Below are positions 52,415 through 60,389 of a stretch of DNA of 64,000 bases, piece after piece; position 1 is the first letter of the stretch; each line of letters opens with the position of its first letter. The notes beneath the pieces were generated by a model. It did not search any database. It worked only from the letters and a program-made list of their open reading frames with translations, and was not told the origin of the DNA. A program made the translations under genes and the position numbers. Origin of the DNA: Xanthobacter autotrophicus (GTDB taxonomy: Bacteria; Pseudomonadota; Alphaproteobacteria; Rhizobiales; Xanthobacteraceae); NCBI RefSeq assembly GCF_043194295.1, contig NZ_JBAFVK010000001.1, one strand, 5' to 3'.

Positions 52415-54745
52415 TCATTCCCCCGAGCGCTGGGTATCCCGGGGCGCCAGCACCTCTTCCATCAACCGCCGGCATTCGCCGAGCTCGTAAAGCGCCGACT
52501 GCATGCGATGCACGTCGTCTCGAGACAGCACGGGCGCGGCCATGGGCGGCTGGCCCATCAACCGTGGTTCCGACCGCAGGTGCGGCGGCAGATATTGCTC
52601 GGGGGGACCCGGGCGGAGCGGCTCGCGCGGCACCCGCTGCGTCGGCGGCTCCGGTTCGGCTGCATAGGGTGGCGCCTCCGCCCTCGCTGATCCGTCGCGG
52701 AATGCCGGATTGGGCAGATCCACCGGCGCCTCGGCCCGGCTCCAGGGCGGCGGTCCACGGCGCTGCGCCACATAGGGGTCGGCAGCAACGGCGCGGCCAG
52801 CCATGCGGTCGGCGATCCGGCGCTGCTCGGCCTCGGGAAGCACGCCAGAGGAAGGGTCGTCCTCGTCATGAATGGGGCCGATGAGGGGGCCAACCCGGGT
52901 CGCGCGCGGCAGGGATTGCGGGGCGCCCTCGCCCCAGCCTTCATCCCACACTCGCCGCACCTCCTCGTCCGCCCAGCCTGAAGGAGGGCGAGCATGGGAC
53001 GTAGCGGCCGATCCCGCAGCGGCGGAGGCATGAGCCATGGGCGCGCGAGCCGCCGGTGAGCCCACGGGCGGCGCACTGATGGGGGCAGCCATGGGCGGCC
53101 CGCTCATGGATGGTTCGCGCCGTTCCCCGCGGATCGGCGAAAGCGGGGGCCGTCGCCGCTCCTCGTTCATCATCTCGGTCTCCGGATCGGCGGCCATGGC
53201 GCCATGGCGCGGGGCGCGCGCCGGCCGTTCGAGGGGGCGATAAGGCGGTTCGTCGTCTTCGGGTTGCAACTCCGATGTCGCCGGCCCGGCGCGATCCTCG
53301 GCCGCGCCCTGCCATGCCGCCTCCACCCAGTCGGTCTGCCGCCATTCCCCGTCCTGCACGATGCGGCGCTGGCGCGAATCCTGGCGCGCGTCTTGGCGGG
53401 GATCTTGGCGAGAATCTTGGCGCTGGTTGCGCTCGGCCTCGTGGCCCCACGGCGGGTCGGATCGAGCGGCGGGAGCCGTGGCCCGCTGCGGCACGGGTGC
53501 GGGCGACGCATCCTGCCCGTCGTCCCCGGCAGCCTCATACGCCTCGGCATCGTCATAGGTCTGGACCGGTGGGCGGTGTCGGGCACGCGGAGCAAACGGA
53601 TCGCCGCGCCGCTCGTCCTCAAGCCGGTCATCGTCTTTCCAGGCCGGGGACCGGGCCTCGGCGGAAGCCGGAGGACGGCGCGCGGCGGGACGCCCGCTCT
53701 CGACCTCCCCCTCCGTAAGGTCATGCGATGGCGCGGCGCGACGGGCGCGGGGGGCGAAATGACCCTCGGCCAGCCCCTCGTCTTCCGGGGCTGCGTGTTC
53801 CAGGGCCTCGTGCGGGCGCACCGGCCGGCGGTCCTGCGCACGCAGACGCTGGATGCGCGCCTCGATGGGCTCGGACACGGTCAAGGTCGTCGGGGGGATG
53901 TCGTCGAGGAACGGCAGCAGCGGATCGTCGAAGGCGGGAGAATGGGGCGTGTGCGTGATGCCTTCGGCGTCCCGTTGAGCGACGCGCGCGGCGGGCCCCC
54001 GGGTCGGCCGCTGCGGGGCGAGGATGGGTTCCAGCCGCTCACGCGTTCGGGGCGCTTCTGGGTTCATGTGCGGCGCACCATGGAGGTCGCCTGTGGGCCT
54101 GTGGGGAAACTCATCGCCCAGGGACGGCTCGCGCCGTTGGCCGGGCGCCTCGAAGGCCGCGTTGCGGCGCTCGTCCCGAAGCTGCGGCTCGCGGTCGCGG
54201 GGGCGGCCAGCCGGCCTGAAGGCGATGGGGGGCTCGGGCGGCTCGTCGGCAAGCTCGCGATCGGTCTCGGCGTCAGGGAAGGGCAGGGGCAGTTCCGCAA
54301 CTTCGGGAAGTTCGGGCAGGAGGTCGTCCTCTCCGGCCCGGCCACCCTGCCCCGGCTTTGGCCGGCGTCTCGGCAAAAGGCCCAGCAGGCCGCCGAAGGT
54401 GACGCCGTCCCCGGCCTCGCCGCGCGCCGGCTTGGCCGAACGCATGACGGCCACCTCGCGCTCAATGCCGAGGTCCTGCACGTAGCGCACGCCCTGATCC
54501 TTCAGGATGCGTTGCGCGCCCTTGATGGTGAAGCCGTCTGTATAAAGGAGGTGGCGGATGCCACGCAGGAGGTCCACGTCCTCCGGGCGGTAGAAGCGCC
54601 GGCCGCCAGCCCGCTTGATGGGCTTGATCTGGGGGAATCGCGTCTCCCAGAACCGCAGGACGTGCTGCGGAAGGGCCAGGTCTTCGGCGACCTCGCTGAT
54701 GGTCCGGAAGGCGTCCGGAGCTTTCTCCGTGTCGCGCGCGTCCAC
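52415..54745 (-). CDS. MerR-family transcriptional regulator with a very long disordered linker
   Basis: 776 residues. The N-terminal MerR helix-turn-helix is clear (about 15-105: TISEVAEDLALPQHVLRFWE, RRFYRPEDVDLLRGIRHLLY, FTIKGAQRILKDQG). At the far C-terminus the helix VHRMQSALYELGECRRLMEE (about 748-767) matches the end of the short MerR proteins that follow ihfA in Rhizobiales, usually below about 250 residues (recollection). The 600 or so residues between are Pro, Arg, Glu and Ala-rich and low-complexity, including a QDSR/QDPR/QDAR repeat. The reading frame is unbroken and both ends are conserved, so this looks like linker expansion, not two genes. Targets unknown. Confidence 0.85.
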   Translation of the reverse strand: MDARDTEKAPDAFRTISEVAEDLALPQHVLRFWETRFPQIKPIKRAGGRRFYRPEDVDLLRGIRHLLYTDGFTIKGAQRILKDQGVRYVQDLGIEREVAVMRSAKPARGEAGDGVTFGGLLGLLPRRRPKPGQGGRAGEDDLLPELPEVAELPLPFPDAETDRELADEPPEPPIAFRPAGRPRDREPQLRDERRNAAFEAPGQRREPSLGDEFPHRPTGDLHGAPHMNPEAPRTRERLEPILAPQRPTRGPAARVAQRDAEGITHTPHSPAFDDPLLPFLDDIPPTTLTVSEPIEARIQRLRAQDRRPVRPHEALEHAAPEDEGLAEGHFAPRARRAAPSHDLTEGEVESGRPAARRPPASAEARSPAWKDDDRLEDERRGDPFAPRARHRPPVQTYDDAEAYEAAGDDGQDASPAPVPQRATAPAARSDPPWGHEAERNQRQDSRQDPRQDARQDSRQRRIVQDGEWRQTDWVEAAWQGAAEDRAGPATSELQPEDDEPPYRPLERPARAPRHGAMAADPETEMMNEERRRPPLSPIRGERREPSMSGPPMAAPISAPPVGSPAARAPMAHASAAAGSAATSHARPPSGWADEEVRRVWDEGWGEGAPQSLPRATRVGPLIGPIHDEDDPSSGVLPEAEQRRIADRMAGRAVAADPYVAQRRGPPPWSRAEAPVDLPNPAFRDGSARAEAPPYAAEPEPPTQRVPREPLRPGPPEQYLPPHLRSEPRLMGQPPMAAPVLSRDDVHRMQSALYELGECRRLMEEVLAPRDTQRSGE
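53373..53420 (-). repeat. Four 12-nt tandem repeats encoding QD(S/P/A)R
   Basis: Four imperfect 12-nt units of the form cg...atcttgg, in frame with the MerR gene on the minus strand and encoding QDSR-QDPR-QDAR-QDSR. In-frame units of this kind can expand by slippage. Confidence 0.8.
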
Positions 54746-54857
54746 CGTGTCTCCCGCCTCAATCGACCGAATCGCCCCGAAGTCCTGATGGAATCATACG
54801 GGTGATCGCGGCGGGCGGGAAGTTGTGGCGGCTCATTGCGCGGCGGCGGGTCGCGCC

Positions 54858-54884
54858 TTGTCCCCTGCCCTTTGTCCCCTGCCC
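54858..54884. repeat. 13-nt tandem repeat downstream of ihfA
   Basis: Two exact copies of ttgtcccctgccc with a 14-nt period, in the 148-nt gap between ihfA and the MerR gene. Confidence 0.75.
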
Positions 54885-54893
54885 TTAGGCAGG

Positions 54894-55211
54894 TCAGTCC
54901 TCGTCCGCCTCGTCACCCACGGTGCCGTTGATGCGGTGCTTGAGGATGCTGGAGGGCTTGAACACCATGACCCGGCGCGGCTCGATGGGCACTTCCTCGC
55001 CGGTCTTGGGATTGCGGCCGACTCGCTCGCCCTTCTCGCGCACGACGAAGGAGCCAAACGACGAGAGCTTAACCGTCTCGCCGCGGGCCAGGCAGTCGGC
55101 GATCTCCTTCAGAACCATCTCCACCAGCTGGGCGGATTCGGTGCGAGACAGCCCCACCTGCTGATAGACGGCCTCACACAGATCCGCCCGCGTTACGGTC
55201 CGACCAGCCAT
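54894..55211 (-). CDS. ihfA: Integration host factor subunit alpha
   Basis: DNA-bending nucleoid protein; heterodimer with IhfB, needed among other things at sigma-54 promoters such as those served by NtrC. The 105-residue protein has TRADLCEAVYQQVGLS, VKLSSFGSFVVREKGERVGRNPKTGE and the DNA-wedging arm with IEPRRVMVFKPS, where the intercalating Pro is in the RNPKTGE loop. It sits in the conserved fabH-ihfA-merR order, 206 nt after fabH, so it may have its own promoter. Confidence 0.95.
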   Translation of the reverse strand: MAGRTVTRADLCEAVYQQVGLSRTESAQLVEMVLKEIADCLARGETVKLSSFGSFVVREKGERVGRNPKTGEEVPIEPRRVMVFKPSSILKHRINGTVGDEADED

Positions 55212-55417
55212 TTGTCACCCCGGCCCCAGAAAGAAAGCGAACCGCTCGAAGCCCCGTTCAACGGACGCGGATCGCAGAACTTCGGCAATTTTAACAGAGC
55301 ACGCTTCAGGAATGTGACGGTGCGATTGCCGCACACTCCATGGCTACCCAGTACTGGCGAAGGATGTGCAACGCAAACTAGCCGCGCTTGCCAAGGTCGG
55401 TCAACGACTTAAATCAA

Positions 55418-56392
55418 TTACCAGCGCAGCAGTGCCGATCCCCAGGTGAAGCCTCCGCCCATGGCCTCCAACAGCACCAGATCGCCCCTCTTGATGCGCC
55501 CGTCCTTGACCGCAAGGTCGAAGGCCAGCGGAATGGAGGCGGCTGAGGTATTTCCGTGCTGGTCCACCGTGGTCACCACCTTTTCGGGGGCGATGCCCAG
55601 CTTCAGCGCGCTGGCGTCGATGATGCGCCGGTTGGCCTGGTGGGGCACGAACCAGTCGATGCTCGCAGCGCTTTCACCCGTGGCGGCAAAGGCGGCCTCG
55701 ATCACGTCAGTGATCATGCCCACGGCATGCTTGAAGACCTCGCGGCCTTCCATGCGCAGGTGGCCCACGGTTCCCGTGCTGGACGGGCCGCCATCGACGA
55801 ACAGCTTGCTGCGGTGCCGCCCGTCCGAGCGCAGATGCGAGGTGAGGAGACCGGCACCGTGGGCGTCGTCTTCCCGCACCGCCTCCAGCACCATGGCCCC
55901 TGCCCCGTCGCCGAACAGCACGCAGGTGCCGCGATCCTCCCAGTCGAGGATTCGGGAAAAGGTCTCGGCGCCGATCACCAGCGCGCGCTCGAAGGCGCCG
56001 CTCTTCAGATAGGCATCGGCGGTGGCGAGGCCGAACACGAAGCCGGAGCACACCGCCTGGATGTCGAACGCCGCCCCGCGGGTGATGCCGAGCTCCGCCT
56101 GCACCGTCACGGCGGTGGCGGGAAAGGTCTGGTCCGGGGTGGCGGTGGCGAGGATGATGAGGTCGATGTCGCGCGCGGCGAAGCCCGCGTCGGCAAGCGC
56201 CCGCTCGGCGGCCTTCAGGGCCAGATGTGAGGTGAACTCACCCTCGGCGGCGATATAGCGCTGGCGGATGCCGGTGCGCTGCACGATCCAGTCGTCGGAC
56301 GTGTCGATGCGCCGCGCGAGATCGTCGTTGGAGAGCACCCTCTCGGGCAGATAGGACCCGGATCCCCGGGCGACGGACCTGATTCCGCTCAC
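55418..56392 (-). CDS. fabH: 3-oxoacyl-ACP synthase III (FabH)
   Basis: Starts fatty acid chains by condensing acetyl-CoA with malonyl-ACP. The 324-residue thiolase-fold protein has the nucleophile C115 in AVCSGFVFG, DWFVPHQANRRIIDA (His) and GNTSAASIPLAF (Asn), the complete Cys-His-Asn triad. The N-terminus (GSYLPERVLSNDDLARRIDT) is typical. Its start overlaps the plsX stop by 4 nt (ATGA), so plsX and fabH are translationally coupled. Confidence 0.96.
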   Translation of the reverse strand: MSGIRSVARGSGSYLPERVLSNDDLARRIDTSDDWIVQRTGIRQRYIAAEGEFTSHLALKAAERALADAGFAARDIDLIILATATPDQTFPATAVTVQAELGITRGAAFDIQAVCSGFVFGLATADAYLKSGAFERALVIGAETFSRILDWEDRGTCVLFGDGAGAMVLEAVREDDAHGAGLLTSHLRSDGRHRSKLFVDGGPSSTGTVGHLRMEGREVFKHAVGMITDVIEAAFAATGESAASIDWFVPHQANRRIIDASALKLGIAPEKVVTTVDQHGNTSAASIPLAFDLAVKDGRIKRGDLVLLEAMGGGFTWGSALLRW

Positions 56393-57459
56393 GATTGCCC
56401 TTCCACCCCTGCGGCCTGCGGCCGGGATACTGCAACGACCTGCGGCTGGCGGCCGACGAGGCTCTTTTCGATGCGCGCGAGAAGCTCGTTACGCACCATG
56501 TCGTAGGCGAGATCAACGGCGGCGGCGAATCCCTCCGCGTCGGTCCCGCCGTGGCTCTTGATGACAATGCCGTTGAGGCCGAGGAATACCCCGCCGTTGG
56601 CCCGGCGCGGGTCCATCTTCTCCCGCAGCACGCGGAAGGCGTCCCGGGCGAGCAGATAGCCGATTCGCGCCCTCCACGTGCGCCCCATGGCCGCGCGGAG
56701 GTAGGAGCCGAGCTGCTTGGCGGTGCCTTCGGCCGTCTTGAGCGCGATATTGCCGGAAAATCCCTCGGTCACCACCACGTCCACCGTGCCGGCGCCGATG
56801 TCGTTACCCTCGACGAAGCCGCGATAGTTCACCCCCACTACCTCCTCGCGGAGGATGCGGGCGGCCTCCTTGACCTCCTCGACGCCCTTGATCTCCTCGA
56901 CGCCCACATTGAGCAGCCCCACGGTGGGGGCCTCGAGGTCGAACAGGACACGGGCCATGGCCGAGCCCATGATGGCCATCTCCACCAGGCTCTTGGCGGT
57001 GGCGCCGATGGAGGCGCCCACGTCCAGCACCACGCTTTCCCCGCGCAGGGTCGGCCAGATGGCGGCGATGGCCGGGCGGCTGATTCCCGGCATGGTGCGC
57101 AGGTTGAAATTGGCCATGGCCATGAGCGCGCCGGTATTGCCGGCGGAGACGGCCACGTCCGCTTCCTTGAGCTTCACCGCGTCGATGGCGCGCCACATGG
57201 ACGATTTGTAGCGGCCGCGACGCAGGGCCTGGCTCGGCTTGTCGTCCATGCCCACCACCACGTCGGTGTGGACGATGCGGGAGACGGCGGCGAGCTTGGG
57301 ATGGCTTTTCAGCACATTGGTCACCCGCTCCTCGTCGCCATACAGGACGAAAGAGGTGTCCGGATGGCGCCAGAGGGAGATTTCCGCCCCGGCAAGGACC
57401 GTCTCGGGTCCATGGTCGCCGCCCATGGCGTCGAGGGCGATGCGGACGGGTGCGGTCAT
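56389..57459 (-). CDS. plsX: Phosphate acyltransferase PlsX
   Basis: Makes acyl-phosphate from acyl-ACP, the acyl donor for PlsY in phospholipid synthesis; peripheral membrane enzyme. The 356-residue protein begins RIALDAMGGDHGPETVLAGA, followed by SAGNTGALMAMANFNLRTM, LLNVGVEEIKG and FVEGNDIGAGTVDVVVTEGF, all PlsX signatures. I chose the ATG at 57459 next to the conserved N-terminus; 52 upstream in-frame codons are Arg/Pro-rich and unlike the family. Operon: plsX-fabH, with DUF177 upstream. Confidence 0.95.
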   Translation of the reverse strand: MTAPVRIALDAMGGDHGPETVLAGAEISLWRHPDTSFVLYGDEERVTNVLKSHPKLAAVSRIVHTDVVVGMDDKPSQALRRGRYKSSMWRAIDAVKLKEADVAVSAGNTGALMAMANFNLRTMPGISRPAIAAIWPTLRGESVVLDVGASIGATAKSLVEMAIMGSAMARVLFDLEAPTVGLLNVGVEEIKGVEEVKEAARILREEVVGVNYRGFVEGNDIGAGTVDVVVTEGFSGNIALKTAEGTAKQLGSYLRAAMGRTWRARIGYLLARDAFRVLREKMDPRRANGGVFLGLNGIVIKSHGGTDAEGFAAAVDLAYDMVRNELLARIEKSLVGRQPQVVAVSRPQAAGVEGQS

Positions 57460-57643
57460 CTCAGGCAGGTGTCCCTTGGGCTTTCTTGCGGGTTCAAAGG
57501 CGGCGGCGCCCCGGGGGTGAAGAGGCTCCCCGCATGACGGCCGGCGCTTCGGCGGGCGGACAATAACGTCTCGCGCCCGCATCGCAACTGGCGCGCGGCG
57601 TTCGACGGGCGCCACGATGGCAGGCGCCTCGGAGAAATTGATG

Positions 57644-58150
57644 TCACTCGCTGTCCTTCAGCCGCGCCAGGGCAGCGAAGGGCAAGGCGGCGGGGTCCTC
57701 GGCCGGCGGCTCGAACACCGCACCGGGCTTGCGGGGATAGGGATCGATGCCGAGGATCAGGAATTCGCAGACCAGCGCACCGACGTCGATATGGCCATCC
57801 TCGGTCTCGTCGGGCGGGTCGATCCCGTTCTCCTCGTCGGTCGGCGCGGGCTTGTAGGTGCCAGGCGGCACGAAATGGACGTCGATCTCCTCGGAGAGCG
57901 GCGCGTCGAATGGCTCCAGCGTGACGCCGCATTCCTGCCGGATGGTGGCGGTGACGAGGCCGGTCACATGGGCCCCTGCCCCGCCCTCGGGCGCGAGATG
58001 AAGGTTCGCCTTCACGTCCTCCACCGCGATCACCCCGGCAAGGCTGGCGATGGCGGCGCAGGTGGCCGCATCCGGGGAAAGTGCCAGGTCGAAACCGCCG
58101 GCGGGCAGATCGAGCACGGAGAAGGGATAGGAATAGGGTAGATCGGTCAT
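57644..58150 (-). CDS. YceD family protein (DUF177)
   Basis: 168 residues with the family pattern: a mixed N-terminal region (YSYPFSVLDLPAGGFDLALS), VTATIRQECGVTLEPFDAPL (the conserved R-x-C-x-x-x-L.PF segment) and the acidic IDVGALVCEFLILGIDPYPRKPG. Bacterial YceD/DUF177 proteins are linked to 23S rRNA or 50S assembly, often next to rpmF and plsX; here rpmF is absent. Its start overlaps the stop of the chaperone gene upstream by 4 nt. Confidence 0.85.
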   Translation of the reverse strand: MTDLPYSYPFSVLDLPAGGFDLALSPDAATCAAIASLAGVIAVEDVKANLHLAPEGGAGAHVTGLVTATIRQECGVTLEPFDAPLSEEIDVHFVPPGTYKPAPTDEENGIDPPDETEDGHIDVGALVCEFLILGIDPYPRKPGAVFEPPAEDPAALPFAALARLKDSE

Positions 58151-58710
58151 GTCTCGTTCTCCCGCACGGCGGGGTCGGGCAGCTCCAGCACGCCGCGGGC
58201 AAGGACCTCGAACGGCGTTGCATCGAGCGTCGCCGCGGCGACGCGCACATAGGCGGCGAGCGCAACGGCTTCAGGCGAAGGCTCAGCTTCGCCGGCGGAA
58301 AGGATATTGCGCGATACGGCCTGGGCCAGCGCGGCGTCGTCCGCCTCGGCCAGGGCCGCGTCATAGGCGGCGGCGCGGCCAAAGAAGGCCTCGCCGATTT
58401 TTTTCATCTTCTTGGGTACGGTCAGGTCGCCGATGCCGATCTCGCGCATGGCGGCATCCATGTCGGCGGCGAAGGCGTCGAAGATATCCTGCGACATGGC
58501 CCGTTCAAGCGCGTCGCCGCCCTTCAGGCGGCGGCAGGCGAGGACGGTGTGGAGAACCACCATCTCGAAGCGGCCTTCGAGCGTATCGGGCACGCCGAAG
58601 TCGGTGTAGAAGTCCGCCCGCCGCGACTGTGCCACGATCGCGCCATACAGGCGCTCAATGGTCGCGCGCGACATCGCGCGGGTCTTGGACGAGCGGAACA
58701 GGTTGAACAT
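58147..58710 (-). CDS. Ubiquinol-cytochrome c chaperone family protein
   Basis: 187 residues of the CBP3/UQCC1-like family (Ubiq_cyt_C_chap), seen as ERLYGAIVAQSRRADFYTDF, GVPDTLEGRFEMVVLHTVLA and FDAFAADMDAAMREIGIGDL with KKMKKIGEAFFGRAAAYD. In mitochondria the family helps make cytochrome b of complex III; the bacterial role is inferred. I chose the ATG at 58710 (MFNLFRSSK), directly before the fold. It overlaps DUF177 by ATGA and is divergent from bamE. Confidence 0.87.
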   Translation of the reverse strand: MFNLFRSSKTRAMSRATIERLYGAIVAQSRRADFYTDFGVPDTLEGRFEMVVLHTVLACRRLKGGDALERAMSQDIFDAFAADMDAAMREIGIGDLTVPKKMKKIGEAFFGRAAAYDAALAEADDAALAQAVSRNILSAGEAEPSPEAVALAAYVRVAAATLDATPFEVLARGVLELPDPAVRENET

Positions 58711-58907
58711 CGCAAATCCGGGGCGAGACGGTCCAGGCGGTGGGACTGGCATTCGGCCAAGCGGCGTAACGCGCCGCCGGCCCTGTGGCAAGGGGCGGCG
58801 ATACGGCGGTGATGCGGCGGCGGCAGGCGCCGGCCTCTCGGGGCACGGCGGGCGAACATATGGGGAAGCGTGTGGCGTCACATGAATTGAAGGACATGCG
58901 GGGCGGC

Positions 58908-59402
58908 ATGAATTCCAACAGCGCGGGTTCCGCGAACTCCGTTTCCGGATCCAGGGCCGCCACCACGGCGCTGCTCCTCGCCGCCCTGGGGCTGGCCGGC
59001 TGCGGCGACATGGTGGGCGGCAGCGGTACCACCATTTCCGGCATGACCCGCACCTACCAGCGCGGCTATGTGCTGGCCGAGGGCGCTCTGGAGCAGGTTC
59101 CGGTGGGATCGAGCCAGGAGCAGGTGCTGCTTGTGCTCGGCACCCCCTCCACCGTCGCGACGGTGAACGGCGAGGCCTTCTTCTATATCTCGCAGACCGC
59201 GCAGAAGGTGGCGTTCCTGAAGCCGGAGATCACCGAGCAGAAGGTGCTGGCCATCTATTTCGACAAGAACAAGCGCGTCAGCCGCGTCGCCCAGTACGGG
59301 CTGAAGGACGGCAAGGTGTTTGATTTCGTGTCCCAGACCACGCCCACCAGCGGCGAGGAGCTGAGCCTCATCAAGCAGATGATCGGCCTCATCACCTTCT
59401 GA
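58908..59402 (+). CDS. bamE: Outer-membrane protein assembly factor BamE (SmpA/OmlA) lipoprotein
   Basis: Accessory lipoprotein of the BAM complex. 164 residues; signal peptide ending in lipobox LAGC (C32), then the SmpA/OmlA domain: RGYVLAEGALEQVPVGSSQE, VLLVLGTPSTVATVNGEAFFY and LAIYFDKNKRVSRVAQYGL. The start could be the ATG at 58896 or 58908; I took 58908 because gaagga lies too close to 58896. In this order bamE is regularly divergent from the ubiquinol-cytochrome c chaperone gene. Confidence 0.9.
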   Translation: MNSNSAGSANSVSGSRAATTALLLAALGLAGCGDMVGGSGTTISGMTRTYQRGYVLAEGALEQVPVGSSQEQVLLVLGTPSTVATVNGEAFFYISQTAQKVAFLKPEITEQKVLAIYFDKNKRVSRVAQYGLKDGKVFDFVSQTTPTSGEELSLIKQMIGLITF

Positions 59403-59422
59403 CCGTCGGCACCGGGCCTGGC

Positions 59423-59446
59423 CGGAACCCGGACTTCCGGGTTCCG
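59423..59446. terminator. Bidirectional hairpin between convergent bamE and tpiA
   Basis: Perfect 10-bp stem cggaacccgg / ccgggttccg with a 4-nt loop (actt), 20 nt after bamE and 25 nt after tpiA. There is no T-run on either side. Confidence 0.65.
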
Positions 59447-59471
59447 CAAGGACTGACCGCAGAGGGCCTTC

Positions 59472-60236
59472 TCACCGCGCCGGGGTGGCCCGGGCAATGG
59501 CGAGGAAATCCGCCGCCTTCAGGCTGGCGCCGCCCACCAGGGCCCCATCCACATCGGCGACCGCCATGAGGGTGGCCGCATTGTCCGGCTTCACCGAGCC
59601 GCCATAAAGGATGCGGATACCGTCCGCCTCGACGCCGAACTGCGACCTGAGCACGGAGCGGATGGTGCCGTGAATGTTGGCTACGTCCTCCGGGGTGGGC
59701 GTGCGGCCGGTGCCGATGGCCCAGACCGGCTCGTAGGCGATGACCAGGTTGGACGCCGTGCAGCCTTCCGGCAGCGACTGGTGGACCTGGCGCGTCACCA
59801 CCCCCACGGCCTCGCCGGCATCGCGCTCCTCGGCGGTCTCGCCGACGCAGACGATGGGCAGCAGCCCGAAGCACCAGGCGGCCTTTACCTTGGCCATCAC
59901 CACCGCATCGCTCTCCGACAGGTTGGTGCGGCGCTCGGAGTGGCCGACGATGACCGACGTGACGCCGGCATCCTTCAGCATCTCGGCGGAAATGCCGCCG
60001 GTGTGGGCACCGGCTGGGGCCGGATGGCAATTCTGGCCGCCGAGCTGCACGCCGGAGCCGGCGAGCCGCTCGGCGGCGGAGATCAGGAGCGTCGCCGGCG
60101 GGCAGACCAGAAGGTCCAGCTTGGCCTTGAGGTCGCCATCATAGCCTGCGGCCAAGGCCTCAATCTCGGTGAGGGAGCTCTTGAGCCCGTTCATTTTCCA
60201 ATTGCCGGCGATCAGGACGCGGCGGGAAGCGGGCAT
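59472..60236 (-). CDS. tpiA: Triose-phosphate isomerase
   Basis: Interconverts dihydroxyacetone phosphate and glyceraldehyde-3-phosphate. The 254-residue TIM barrel has the N-terminal LIAGNWKMNGLKS (active-site N and K), VTSVIVGHSERR (catalytic His), VIAYEPVWAIGTGRTPTPED (catalytic Glu and loop 6) and ILYGGSVKPDNAA. It is divergent from ppiD across 153 nt and convergent with bamE. tpiA next to ppiD-trpE is common in Rhizobiales. Confidence 0.96.
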   Translation of the reverse strand: MPASRRVLIAGNWKMNGLKSSLTEIEALAAGYDGDLKAKLDLLVCPPATLLISAAERLAGSGVQLGGQNCHPAPAGAHTGGISAEMLKDAGVTSVIVGHSERRTNLSESDAVVMAKVKAAWCFGLLPIVCVGETAEERDAGEAVGVVTRQVHQSLPEGCTASNLVIAYEPVWAIGTGRTPTPEDVANIHGTIRSVLRSQFGVEADGIRILYGGSVKPDNAATLMAVADVDGALVGGASLKAADFLAIARATPAR

Positions 60237-60389
60237 GGTTCAGCTCTCCTTTAAGGTTGATCGGGGTCCGCTCTATCAGAGCCCTTTCCCGGCCAAAAGG
60301 CATCAAGATGCGCCGTTGCGGGAGCATGGCGGCCTCACTATCATGCGCCGCTTCGCGCCGGACCCGGCCAAAACGAGAACGAACCGTCG

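Noticed and set aside
53361..53430. CRISPR-like repeat array
   Set aside because: The 12-nt units are directly abutting, in frame and encode QDxR; there are no spacers.
53204..54805. Open plus-strand frame opposite the MerR gene, considered as an alternative explanation of the long linker
   Set aside because: The minus frame has conserved domains at both ends and is continuous; the plus frame has none.
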